From positions 1-64,000 of the forward strand of contig CAZKGR010000002.1 in the NCBI GenBank assembly GCA_964552465.1: a stretch of DNA of 64,000 nt, given 5' to 3'. This document shows, piece by piece, positions 35,754 to 44,681 of the stretch (position 1 is the first letter of the stretch; every line of letters starts with the position of its first letter). The DNA comes from BMS3BBIN04 sp964552465 (GTDB lineage Bacteria; Electryoneota; Electryoneia; Electryoneales; Electryoneaceae). The notes beneath the pieces were generated by a model that saw only the letters and a program-made list of their open reading frames with translations, ran no database searches and was not told the DNA's origin. Made by a program: the position numbers and the translations under genes.

Positions 35754-38700
35754 ATGAAGAAGCTACTCGTAGTATTGCTCGCTCTGACCTTCACGGCGTT
35801 CGCGTTCGCGAGCGATGTGGACAAAGCAGCGCTCAAAGAAACGATTGATGCCTACAATGCCGGCATCGAAATGACCAAGGCTCAGGATGCCTTGTTGAGC
35901 CAGTGGGGTCAAACCCCGGTCATTGACAACCTGGGTGGCCCGGATGCCGCAGGTTACTCCTGGAAAGACAGTGAAGAAGTTGATGGTCCGACATATGGTT
36001 GGATCGACATCACTGGAACCGGTACAAGCGCAATCGCGAATGTAGCTGATGATAACACATCAGGTCCGTATCCTATCGGTTTCGGTTTCACGTTCTATGG
36101 AACGACCTACACTGACTTCTACGTCGGTTCGAACGGTGCGATCAACTTTGACGGTCAGTACATCAGCCTTAGCAACTACGCCATGCCGTACGGGTCTTAC
36201 CAGGCGATGATCGCCTTTTTCTGGGATGACATGGATCCGGCAGATGCGACAGACGCCGACCTGCTCTACGAAACCATGATGGTAGGTGGACAGAACGCAC
36301 TCGTCATCAGCTTCCTCAACTGGGATGAGTATCCGGGTAACGCTGATCCAGCAGGACAGGAAAGCGTAACTGCCCAGATCATTCTGTTTGAAGACGGAAC
36401 CGTGCAGATTCATTACTTCGAAGTTCAAGAAGGCATCGACATTAGCAGCTGCACCATTGGTATTCAGGATGCTTCAGGATCAATCGGTCTGACTGCACTT
36501 TACAATGGCAGCATCTTGGCCTATCCGTATAGCCAGTTGGCGATCGAATTCGGTCAAGCTGCCTCGGATGCTTCGCTCAGCGGTTATGTGTATGACTCCA
36601 GCACCGACATCGGAATCGATGGTGCTGAAGTTACCCTTGGCGGCATGACCACTCTGACAGACCCGTCCGGCTTCTATGAATTCCTCGATGTCTTCTCAGG
36701 CCCGTACACTTGGGGTGCATCAGCGTTTGGTTACATAGCCGCTGACGGCCTGTTCGATGTTCTGCCGGGTGCAAACGTACTTGACATCTACCTCGATCCG
36801 ATCAACATGGATGCAGATGTCCTGATCGTCGACGTGGACCCGACTCCGCTTTCAGGTCCGGCGATTGATGGTATTCTGCAGGGTATGGGATACACCACTC
36901 TGTATACGAACAACTTCCTCGAGTATCCGTTCGGGAACTATGAGTACGTATTTGTGTGCACCGGTATCTATCCGAACTACTTCGCGGTAGGCACAGGTTC
37001 TGATGAAGAAACCGTTTGTGTTGACTACCTCAATGGTGGTGGTAACCTCTACCTCGAAGGTGGCGACCTGTACGGATATATTCCTCCGGCAAACCTGTTG
37101 GCAATGCTTCAGCTTACAGGCATCAGTGACGGTGGTAGCGACTTGGCGAACGTTCTTGGTGAAGGTTCACTCGCTGGTCTTGACCTCGCCTACGCGGGTG
37201 AAAACAGCTACATCGACCACATTGAACCTGATGGCGGCGCAACCCGCCTGCTGAATAATCCAGCTGACGGCGCTGGTTGTGGTGTCATTGACAACTCGCT
37301 GCCCTATCACACTGCCTGCCTTAGCTTTGAGCTTGGTGGGTTGGTAGATGGTGATCCTTGGACGCGTGCGGACATCGTCGGCGCGATCATGGATAACTTC
37401 AACTATACTGCACCGCCGGTTCCGGGTACATTAACCTTGTTACCGCTGGTTACCGACATTCCGGCTGAAGGTGGCACGGTGGTGTTCGACGGCGAAATTC
37501 AGTCCAATTTGGCCAACACACACGACGGTAGTGTCTGGGCGGAAGTTGTTGGTCCGGCTGGTACTAACATGTTCGTTAGCAACCGTGACGTAACTGTCGC
37601 TCCTGGTCTGACTGTATACCCCAACCGCACTCTGGATATTCCGGCTTGGGCGCCTCCTGGCGAATATACCTTGAATGCCACTCTTGGTGTCTTCCCTGTC
37701 TATACCATAGACACTGATGCCTTCACTTTCACAAAGCATCCTCCTCTTGGCGAAGGTCTGTTTGAAGACTTCGAAGACGGTCTCGCACAAGACTTCGCAT
37801 GGCACACTGGCCTCGGTACCTACCTGATTGATGGTGGCTATGCCAAGATGGACCAGATGGCTGAAGCGTCTGAATGGGGTTCTGGTGTCTATACCGGCGA
37901 CACATTCGGTTCATTCTCCGCCAGCACGATATGGGAATTGGTCCAGACTACCGGAAACTCAGTTGGTGTGCTGTTCCGTGGTTCTGGTGTGAATGATGCT
38001 ACTTACGCAGGTTACGCTGTCTACACCAGCAACGGTCACTGGTCTGCATGGAGCTACGATGGTGGTGGTGGTGTGACCAACTTGGTTGGTTGGACGGCTG
38101 ATCCTGCGATCCTCATGGGTGTTGGCGCGATCAACAATTTGCAGGTAGATGGTTCTGGTGACACATTTGATGTCTCCTGCAACGGCACCTATCTGGGTAG
38201 CTTTGCGGATGCAGGGCACGCCACAGGCTACGCTGGCTTCACGACATGCTACGGTACAGAAACCTGGTATGCTGAGATTAGCTGCTCGCATCCAGTGGCT
38301 GCACGCTGGTCCGAACCAATTGAAATTGGTGACCTGGATCCAGTACTTCGTGACCACACAGGTAATGTGATCACCGATCCGGCTGACTTCTACACACCGG
38401 GTGTTGCGTTTGATCGCAGCGCTGAGTTCACTGGTGAGCCGTTCGGTATGGGTAGCTTCATCGCCGATGAAGACGCCAGCGTTGTTGGTCTTCCGACCAG
38501 CTTCGAGATGGGAACTGCATACCCGAACCCGTTCAACCCGAGCACCTCAGTTGCCATCGCGCTTCCGAACGCGAGCGACTTGACCGTGTCCGTGTTTAAC
38601 ATCATGGGTCAGCATGTTGCCACGTTGGCGAACGGCAAGTTCAATGCCGGTCAGCACACCTTCAGCTTCGATGCTTCGAACCTGTCCAGCGGTCTGTACT

Positions 38701-38762
38701 TCATCCAGGCACAGGTCCCAGGTGAGATGAACATGATTCAGAAGGTTACACTGATGAAGTAA
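35754..38762 (+). CDS. Large secreted multi-domain surface protein with type IX sorting domain (sister 2)
   Basis: 1002 residues with the same domain order as the gene before it: signal peptide (FAFAS), the IGFGFTFYG beta domain, a carboxypeptidase-regulatory-like fold (SGYVYDSSTDIGIDG), a Rossmann-like region (VLIVDVDPTPLSGP), a pre-sorting beta domain, a jelly-roll-like domain and a YPNPFNP tail. Long stretches of both protein and DNA are near identical, but the pre-sorting domain (~555-665) differs clearly from sister 1 and instead resembles other proteins here. This suggests module exchange after duplication. No catalytic motif recognised. Confidence 0.8.
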   Translation: MKKLLVVLLALTFTAFAFASDVDKAALKETIDAYNAGIEMTKAQDALLSQWGQTPVIDNLGGPDAAGYSWKDSEEVDGPTYGWIDITGTGTSAIANVADDNTSGPYPIGFGFTFYGTTYTDFYVGSNGAINFDGQYISLSNYAMPYGSYQAMIAFFWDDMDPADATDADLLYETMMVGGQNALVISFLNWDEYPGNADPAGQESVTAQIILFEDGTVQIHYFEVQEGIDISSCTIGIQDASGSIGLTALYNGSILAYPYSQLAIEFGQAASDASLSGYVYDSSTDIGIDGAEVTLGGMTTLTDPSGFYEFLDVFSGPYTWGASAFGYIAADGLFDVLPGANVLDIYLDPINMDADVLIVDVDPTPLSGPAIDGILQGMGYTTLYTNNFLEYPFGNYEYVFVCTGIYPNYFAVGTGSDEETVCVDYLNGGGNLYLEGGDLYGYIPPANLLAMLQLTGISDGGSDLANVLGEGSLAGLDLAYAGENSYIDHIEPDGGATRLLNNPADGAGCGVIDNSLPYHTACLSFELGGLVDGDPWTRADIVGAIMDNFNYTAPPVPGTLTLLPLVTDIPAEGGTVVFDGEIQSNLANTHDGSVWAEVVGPAGTNMFVSNRDVTVAPGLTVYPNRTLDIPAWAPPGEYTLNATLGVFPVYTIDTDAFTFTKHPPLGEGLFEDFEDGLAQDFAWHTGLGTYLIDGGYAKMDQMAEASEWGSGVYTGDTFGSFSASTIWELVQTTGNSVGVLFRGSGVNDATYAGYAVYTSNGHWSAWSYDGGGGVTNLVGWTADPAILMGVGAINNLQVDGSGDTFDVSCNGTYLGSFADAGHATGYAGFTTCYGTETWYAEISCSHPVAARWSEPIEIGDLDPVLRDHTGNVITDPADFYTPGVAFDRSAEFTGEPFGMGSFIADEDASVVGLPTSFEMGTAYPNPFNPSTSVAIALPNASDLTVSVFNIMGQHVATLANGKFNAGQHTFSFDASNLSSGLYFIQAQVPGEMNMIQKVTLMK

Positions 38763-38796
38763 TGTCAATCACTTCATTGACTACTGCTATTCTTAG

Positions 38797-38825
38797 AGGC
38801 ACCCCGGATTTCGGGGTGCCTTTTT
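38797..38825 (+). terminator. Rho-independent terminator after sister 2
   Basis: AGGCACCCCG-GATTT-CGGGGTGCCT with TTTT following; 10-bp stem 35 bp after the stop. Confidence 0.9.
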
Positions 38826-38933
38826 CTCTAGGAGATTTTGATGTGAACGGTAACTCCATGCCCTGAACGGATCTAGACTCATTTCACAAGACAGCCTTGC
38901 CGATGGAATATTGCGGATCTGGCCCCTGTTGTC

Positions 38934-38963
38934 TTGTCTACAGGCAATAGTATCACGTACTAT
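38934..38963 (+). promoter_or_regulatory. Possible promoter of the lectin-like gene
   Basis: TTGTCT (38934-38939) and TACTAT (38958-38963), 18-bp spacer, 47 bp before the ATG. Confidence 0.3.
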
Positions 38964-39009
38964 GCTCTCATTGACCGCTAACTGAAACAGTGAACAGGGG
39001 GTAGGATCC

Positions 39010-40341
39010 ATGAAATCCATGTATTTGTTACTAATCCTGGTGGCATTCCTGCTGGCGTCCGTTTGCATGGCTGAGTTTGAAGACTTTGAGGACCCCGTTG
39101 ATCCTGCCGTCTGGACTGTGTTGGGAGATGCTTTCGTTGAAGGTGGACAGCTGGTATTGACCAATGATATAGGCTCGCAGGCAGGAGCGATCTACCTGAA
39201 CGAGCAACTCGATTCAATAGAAGAACTGCAGGCCAGTTTTGACTTATCCATACAGTCACCGACAGTTGGTGCAGATGGAGCAATGTTCAGCATTGCCCAA
39301 GCCATTGAAATTGGCGGCAACGGTGGTCACATGGGATGGCAGGGTCCAGGCATCTATGGCGTCGAGTTCGATACCTACGTAAATGGTTACGATCCGTCAT
39401 TCAGCAGACACATTGCCGTCGTCGATTCAGCGACGTCAAACCACGTAGCATGGCTCGATTTCCAATTCAACGCAAATCAGTGGTACCACGTTGACATAAC
39501 AATCATAGATGGTTCGTTCCTGGTCTCCGTGGATGATAATCCCATTCTCGACATTGAACACCCTGGGTACAACTCAGACCAGTCGGCATTCCTCGGAGTA
39601 TCTGCTGGTACTGGTGGGGTTTACGATTCATACGTTATCGACAACCTGGAATTGGTTTTCGAACAGGGGCCGATCGATCTTGACCTGTTTGGAACATCAA
39701 CAGTGATACCGCCCGAAGGCGGAACTCTGGTCTATGATGCATTCATCACCAGCGAGCTTCCGCAACCGGTAATGATTGACGCGTGGACATCTATAACATT
39801 TCCTAATGGACAGGTATTCGGTCCGATGATTCGAGTTCGCGCGGGTCTGATTCCAGGGACGACCTCGTTTATCGGTTTGACACAGGATATTCCTTTGAAC
39901 GCGCCTGAAGGAATATTCTACTTCACTGCATATCTTGGCAATTTTCCAAACTTTGTGGTGGCTTCAGATCAGATCTCATTCACGAAAACCGGCGTTGCCA
40001 CCGATGGTGTGACCGGCTGGGATGCATCCGCGTGGGACTTTGCTGGTGAATCTGCACCCCTCTTGGAAATCCCGTCGAAGTATGCGATGAGTGAAGCCTA
40101 CCCGAACCCGTTTAATCCGAGCACCAGTGTAACGATCAATCTGCCGGCAACGAGCGAATTGACGGTCTCCGTCTTCAATGTGATGGGTCAACAGGTTGCG
40201 GAATTGGCCAACGGAAAGTTCAACGCTGGTCAGCACAGCTTCGTCTTTAGCGGTGCGAACCTGTCCAGCGGCGTGTACTTCGTTCAGGCGCAGGTCCCAA
40301 GCCAGATGAACGCGATCCAGAAGGTTACGTTGATGAAATGA
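39010..40341 (+). CDS. Secreted L-type-lectin-like protein with type IX sorting domain
   Basis: 443 residues. AGGGGG precedes the ATG; signal peptide ends SVCMAE. Residues ~22-220 have the concanavalin/legume-lectin pattern: FEDFEDP, DGAMFSIAQ, GIYGVEFDTYVNG, HIAVVDS, WYHVDITI and a final DNLELVF. Residues ~225-340 form the shared pre-sorting beta domain (PPEGGTLVYDAF, LPQP, SDQISFTK). The tail has YPNPFNP and IQKVTLMK. A carbohydrate-binding secreted or surface protein; the sugar is unknown. Confidence 0.85.
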   Translation: MKSMYLLLILVAFLLASVCMAEFEDFEDPVDPAVWTVLGDAFVEGGQLVLTNDIGSQAGAIYLNEQLDSIEELQASFDLSIQSPTVGADGAMFSIAQAIEIGGNGGHMGWQGPGIYGVEFDTYVNGYDPSFSRHIAVVDSATSNHVAWLDFQFNANQWYHVDITIIDGSFLVSVDDNPILDIEHPGYNSDQSAFLGVSAGTGGVYDSYVIDNLELVFEQGPIDLDLFGTSTVIPPEGGTLVYDAFITSELPQPVMIDAWTSITFPNGQVFGPMIRVRAGLIPGTTSFIGLTQDIPLNAPEGIFYFTAYLGNFPNFVVASDQISFTKTGVATDGVTGWDASAWDFAGESAPLLEIPSKYAMSEAYPNPFNPSTSVTINLPATSELTVSVFNVMGQQVAELANGKFNAGQHSFVFSGANLSSGVYFVQAQVPSQMNAIQKVTLMK

Positions 40342-40347
40342 CAACAG

Positions 40348-40368
40348 TCCTGAGACCTGAATCATGAG
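40348..40368 (+). repeat. Three degenerate heptads after the lectin-like gene
   Basis: tcctgag-acctgaa-tcatgag, then TAAAA: 3 x 7 bp, the same flanks (AGTCCTGAG...GAGTAA) as the four-unit copies at 46359 and 59632. Confidence 0.55.
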
Positions 40369-40388
40369 TAAAAATGTTAGTGCCAGAA

Positions 40389-40419
40389 GCCCGGAAACAC
40401 TGTTTCCGGGCGCTTTTTT
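40389..40419 (+). terminator. Rho-independent terminator after the lectin-like gene
   Basis: GCCCGGAAAC-ACT-GTTTCCGGGC, then GCTTTTTTG; 10-bp stem. Confidence 0.92.
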
Positions 40420-40548
40420 GCGCGCGAGTCCCCTTCTCTTCTGACAACAATCAAGCCTTTGTACTATAGCTCTCAATCTCACAAGAGGTCTCTCTGGAGG
40501 CTATAAGTTATTGATAATTCGTCACTAACTTACCCTGCGAGCACTTAT

Positions 40549-40564
40549 ATCCCCCAGAGGGGGG
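40549..40564. promoter_or_regulatory. Candidate TrmB operator, upstream copy (cassette 1)
   Basis: ATCCCCC-AGA-GGGGGG. It lies 8 bases upstream of the -35 box. The equivalent site is found in cassette 2 at 43578-43600. Confidence 0.6.
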
Positions 40565-40571
40565 CTACTAC

Positions 40572-40600
40572 TTGCGAAACGAGAAATATTCCCATATGTT
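40572..40600 (+). promoter_or_regulatory. Candidate sigma70-like promoter of TrmB cassette 1
   Basis: TTGCGA (40572-40577), exactly 17 bp, TATGTT (40595-40600). Bracketed by two C-run/G-run palindromes; same geometry as cassette 2. Confidence 0.6.
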
Positions 40601-40616
40601 ATCCCCCACAAGGGGA
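40601..40616. promoter_or_regulatory. Candidate TrmB operator, downstream copy (cassette 1)
   Basis: ATCCCCC-ACAA-GGGGA, starting one base after the -10 box and so covering the expected transcription start. Centre is about 52 bp from the upstream copy, close to five helical turns. Confidence 0.6.
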
Positions 40617-40644
40617 CAACAACCCCTTCAACTGAGAGGGCAAC

Positions 40645-41490
40645 ATGCAGGACATGAACGACCTCATCCAACAGTTCAAAGACCTCGGGATCGCGGAACG
40701 CGAAACCAAAACCTACCTCGCTTTACTCGAACGTGGCGAATCTAACGCGAACGAGCTGCACCGGATCACCGGATTGCAACGCACCAAGATGTACGCCGTG
40801 CTGTCACGCATGGTTGTCCGTGGATTGTGCCACGAGCGTGTCGAAGGACGTAACCGTTTCTTCTCGGCAGTCGATCCGAACACCGTACTCGATACACTTC
40901 GCAACCAGTGGCAAATCGAAGTCGCAATCCGGGACAAGACGGCGACAGACATCCTCACCAGCCTGGCTGATTCGTTCAAGAATCATGAGTCCAACAAGTA
41001 TCTGGATTCAATCGAAGTGATTCGCAACAAAACGCAGATCCACCGTAAGTATCTCTCGTTGATGAACGAGACAAAGAGTGAAGTGTGCGCGTTCAATCGC
41101 CCGCCGTTCTCGGCAAATTCGTTGCCGATGATGGAAGAGCAGTTTGCTGTACAGAAAAAAGCCAACGAACGCGGCGTGCGCAACCGGACCATCCTCATAG
41201 AAGGTGTGGCACCAATTGAGGAATTCGAGTATCCGGAACTGGACGCTTTGGACGAGATGCGATTCGCCCCGAGTCTGCCAATCAAGCTGTTCGTGTTTGA
41301 TGCGCAGCGGGTTTTTGTCGCGCTGCCGAGTACGCTGGGAGATGTGCAGGATTTCTCGATGGTACTGATTGACGATCCAGGTTTCGCAGTGTTGGCGCAG
41401 ATGGCATTCGAACAGTACTGGGAAAAGGCAACACTACTGACCACGTTGCTGGACGAGCACCATAACGGAAACAACCAAAACCAAACATAG
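40645..41490 (+). CDS. TrmB-family transcriptional regulator (cassette 1)
   Basis: 281 residues. Residues ~8-80 form a winged helix of TrmB type (FKDLGIAERETKTYLALLERGESNANELHRITGLQRTKMY is the core, followed by LSRMVVRGLCHERVEGRNRFF wing). A linker helix leads to a PLD-fold effector domain ~105-265 (EVCAFNRPPFS, LPIKLFVFDAQRVFVALP). TrmB proteins sense sugars and repress or activate transport and sugar genes, mainly in archaea. GAGAGGG precedes the ATG. A 60-bp gap separates it from the secreted HAF-like gene, so both probably share a transcript, and the promoter has palindromes suited to autoregulation. Confidence 0.85.
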   Translation: MQDMNDLIQQFKDLGIAERETKTYLALLERGESNANELHRITGLQRTKMYAVLSRMVVRGLCHERVEGRNRFFSAVDPNTVLDTLRNQWQIEVAIRDKTATDILTSLADSFKNHESNKYLDSIEVIRNKTQIHRKYLSLMNETKSEVCAFNRPPFSANSLPMMEEQFAVQKKANERGVRNRTILIEGVAPIEEFEYPELDALDEMRFAPSLPIKLFVFDAQRVFVALPSTLGDVQDFSMVLIDDPGFAVLAQMAFEQYWEKATLLTTLLDEHHNGNNQNQT

Positions 41491-41550
41491 AAGTCGACAG
41501 TGGTTTGACCGGACTAAACATGAGAGCCGGTCAAGGTTAGAGGAGATGGG

Positions 41551-43368
41551 ATGATGAAGAAGAGCTTGCTGGTCGCATTCGCGGCCCTGATGTTGGTCAC
41601 TGGTGTAATGGCTCAGCCAACAGCAACAATAACATTCCTGGATAACGTGCCGGGACTGTTAGCACCGACTCCGATGGGCATAACCAATGACGGTTCGATG
41701 TTCGTAGGTACCGACTATTGGACAGGTAGTGCATTCTACTAGACTGCCGACGATGGTTATACTGTCGTGGGACCTGGTGAAATGTGGGACGTTGCGGACG
41801 ACGGAACCATGGTTGGCGACAGCTACCTGCCACATCCGGACTATCCGGATCCGGTTAACCAGGCTGCGTACTACCGCATTGGTGAGGGTTGGACAGCAAT
41901 CGGTGGTGTGCCGGGTATCATTCCTTGGGATCCGATGTGGTTCAGTCATGCGAAGGGAATTGCCCGTGAAACCGGCGACAAGATTGTCGGTATGGCCTGG
42001 ATCAACGCTGGTGATGTTGTTGCTTATGAATACGATATCACGAACTCGCTGTGGACTACTCTTCAAGCTGGTGATGAAGACGGCGAAAGCTACAAGGCAA
42101 TTGGCGTGAGTGGCGATGGATCAATCGTTGTTGGCTGGGACCAGCAGTCGAATGGTTGCCGTACAGCCTTCAGCTGGACGCCAGATCCAACCTGGCTGGG
42201 AACCATGTACACTACTGATCCAAACTGGCCGCACGGTGAAGCAGATGCAGTTAGTGACAACGGCACCTACATCGTAGGTGGCGGTCTCACGGATTCCCTC
42301 GACTTCTGGGGAGCAAATGTCACTAACGCGTTCCGTTGGACTGAAGAGGGCGGTATGGTGCCGCTTGGCCTGATCGAGGGTCATGAGTACCTGAGCTGGG
42401 GCAACGCGGTTACCAACGACGGTGATGTATTTGGTTACAGCATGTCCGAATTCGGTCCCTGGGGAGAGCGTGCAGCGTTCTGGTGGACAGAAGAAGGCGG
42501 AATGGTCCGTCTGTCTGATGCATTGACCGATATGGGCGCCGTAATCCCAGAGGGTTACGCGTTGCAGAACGTGATGGACGTCAGTTCTGATGGTCGCTTT
42601 ATCGTCGGATTCGCCCAGGATCTGATGTGGAACACTATCGGTTTCGTGGCTGAAGTTGATTTTGGCACACCAGCACCGGCGACCCTCACACTGACCCCGG
42701 TTGTTGATTTTGTCGGACCTGATGGTGGAGATATCGTTTATGATGCGCACCTGCTTAGCACCATTGGTGCAACGATGCCGGGTTTGCGGTATCAAACTTT
42801 CGTGACGATGCCCGACGGAACTCCAGCCCCGATCAATCCGGTTGACGATATTCCGTTCACACATACACCATTCATGGACGTGACAGTGCTCGGTATGACC
42901 TTGACCGTTCCCGTAATAGCACCGATAGGAGACTATTGGCTTGAAGCTATTGCTGGTGTTCCTGGCAATCCAGCACTACAGGCTAGCGACAGCTTCATGT
43001 TTGTGAAGACCTTCTTTGCCGGTGGTGCTGATGGTGGCGATGAATGGGTCGGTAACGGCAGCTTCATCGCTGGCGAAGAGACCAATGTTGCTGCGCTTCC
43101 TTCGGAATATAGAATGGGCGATGTGTATCCTAACCCATTTAACCCGACGACCACGATCACACTTTCCCTGCCGGCAGCTTCCGAGCTGAACCTGCGTGTG
43201 GTCAACCTCCTCGGACAGGAAGTTGCATCCCTGATGGATGGTCAGATCTCAGCCGGAAACCACAGCTTCGTGTTTGATGGTGCGAACCTGTCGAGTGGCG
43301 TGTATTTCGTCCACGCAGTGGTTCCGGGCGAGCTGAACGCAATTCAGAAGGTTATACTGATGAAGTAA
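41551..43368 (+). pseudogene. Secreted HAF/kelch-like repeat protein with type IX sorting domain, interrupted by an in-frame TAG
   Basis: A single frame of 605 codons with GAGGAGATGGG before the ATG, a clean signal peptide (VTGVMAQ) and one internal stop, TAG at 41740-41742 (codon 64). The frame resumes with no shift. The repeats read A-F-x-W-T-x-(E/D)-(E/D)-G-G in the rest of the protein (AFRWTEEGG, AFWWTEEGG, AFSWTPD); the interruption reads S-A-F-Y-stop-T-A-D-D-G, so the stop sits where Trp (TGG) is expected. From ~365 on come the pre-sorting beta domain and a YPNPFNP tail nearly identical to the Asp-box gene downstream. A point-mutated pseudogene, sequencing error or readthrough are the options. 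Confidence 0.8.
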
Positions 43369-43413
43369 CATCAGTCCTGACTCGTACCACGGAACAGGTA
43401 CGGACGAATACCA

Positions 43414-43449
43414 GACAAGCCCTGCAAATCCTTGCAGGGCTTGTCTTTG
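43414..43449 (+). terminator. Rho-independent terminator after the HAF-like gene
   Basis: GACAAGCCCTGCAA-ATCC-TTGCAGGGCTTGTC followed by TTTG; 14-bp perfect stem. Confidence 0.9.
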
Positions 43450-43577
43450 TCAACTCCACTCACTCCTACATTTCCCTGCTAATCGCACCTCTCAGTCGCC
43501 TATTTGGATAGGTTTGAGGCCTCTCGTCGCTCTCTAAGTCATTAAAATCAAATACCAAATTCGAGGAGAGAGTCATT

Positions 43578-43600
43578 TTACCCCCTGCTAGGGGGGGTAA
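43578..43600. promoter_or_regulatory. Candidate TrmB operator, upstream copy (cassette 2)
   Basis: TTACCCCC-TGCTAGG-GGGGGTAA, an 8-bp inverted repeat four bases before the -35 box. Confidence 0.65.
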
Positions 43601-43603
43601 TAC

Positions 43604-43632
43604 TTGTATTCCGAAAGAACTCGATATATATT
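43604..43632 (+). promoter_or_regulatory. Candidate sigma70-like promoter of TrmB cassette 2
   Basis: TTGTAT (43604-43609), exactly 17 bp, TATATT (43627-43632). Confidence 0.6.
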
Positions 43633-43636
43633 CATT

Positions 43637-43659
43637 ACACCCCCTTGGTGGGGGGGTAA
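43637..43659. promoter_or_regulatory. Candidate TrmB operator, downstream copy (cassette 2)
   Basis: ACACCCCC-TTGG-TGGGGGGG then TAA; overlaps the expected transcription start. Centre about 58 bp from the upstream copy. Confidence 0.65.
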
Positions 43660-43679
43660 ACCCAGATTGCGAGGTTTCC

Positions 43680-44525
43680 ATGCCGGATGTGAACAGCCTT
43701 ATTCAAAGGTTCAATGATTTTGGTGTTGCAGAGCGTGAAGCCAAGACCTACCTGGCAATGCTAGAACGTGGTGAGTCGAACGCAACTGAGCTGCACCGGA
43801 TTACCGGATTGAAGCTAACGAAAATGTATGATGTGTTGTCGCGCATGACGGTTCGTGGATTGTGCCACGAACGAGTTGAAGGTCGGAAACGTTTCTTTTC
43901 GGCTGTAAATCCGGAAAAGGTCTTCGATACTCTTCGCACTCAATGGAAGCTTGAGGTTTCGATCAAGGAAAAGGTTGCGAGCGATGTTCTTGTGAAGCTT
44001 GCTGAGACGTTTTCGCAGCAGGAATCGAACAGCTTTCTCGATTCCATTGAATTAATCCGAAATAAGGCGCAGGTTCATCGCACCTACCTCTCGATGATGG
44101 AGACGACCGAACATGAAGTGTGTGTGTTCAATCGACCTCCCTTCTCAGCAACGACCCCAGAACTCTTTGAAGAACAAATTGCCTCCCAGCGAAAAGCTTA
44201 CGCACGCGGTGTGCATAACCGTTCCATCCATATCGAAGATGTTTTTCCATTTGACGAAGCTGAATTTCCAAAGCTGGGCAGCCTGGATGAAATGCGGTTT
44301 CTCGATAGCCTGCCAATCAAGATGTTCGTATTCGACAAGGCAAAAGTGCTAATCGCAATCCCAAGTGCACCTGGTGATGTGCGCGATTTTTCAATGATCA
44401 TGGTCGATGACGCTGGATTCGCTATCATCGCCCAAATCGCTTTTGAGCACTACTGGGAGAAGGCGACACCGCTGGCGGAAGCACTGGAAAGTCACCGCAA
44501 AAGGAAAGAAAAAAGCAAAGCATAA
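43680..44525 (+). CDS. TrmB-family transcriptional regulator (cassette 2)
   Basis: 281 residues, same length as the cassette 1 regulator and clearly paralogous along its whole length. The winged helix (~8-80) keeps GVAEREAKTYLAMLERGESNA and LSRMTVRGLCHERVEGRKRFF; the recognition helix differs at a few positions (LKLTKMYDV versus LQRTKMYAV), which might match the different operator flanks. PLD-fold effector domain ~105-265 with VCVFNRPPFSA and LPIKMFVFDKAK. GAGG five bases before the ATG. Followed by the Asp-box surface protein after 156 bp with no terminator seen, so probably one operon. Confidence 0.85.
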   Translation: MPDVNSLIQRFNDFGVAEREAKTYLAMLERGESNATELHRITGLKLTKMYDVLSRMTVRGLCHERVEGRKRFFSAVNPEKVFDTLRTQWKLEVSIKEKVASDVLVKLAETFSQQESNSFLDSIELIRNKAQVHRTYLSMMETTEHEVCVFNRPPFSATTPELFEEQIASQRKAYARGVHNRSIHIEDVFPFDEAEFPKLGSLDEMRFLDSLPIKMFVFDKAKVLIAIPSAPGDVRDFSMIMVDDAGFAIIAQIAFEHYWEKATPLAEALESHRKRKEKSKA

Positions 44526-44681
44526 CGGATATCGCGACTCGACGATCCTTATTGAGCAGTCGGAGTTGCGGCAGAAATAGTGTAGTCATAGTAGAGCCTA
44601 GTTGCGCTTGCGAATCAACCTGGGCTCAGTATTCACCAATCTGGTTGCATAGCAAGCCAGTACTGAAGAGGAGTAAAAGAG

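Noticed and set aside
41551..43368. TAG recoded as an amino acid in this organism
   Set aside because: Other intact genes here end with TAG at the expected C-terminus (e.g. those ending at 24593, 26099, 29805 and 41490), so a general reassignment is unlikely.
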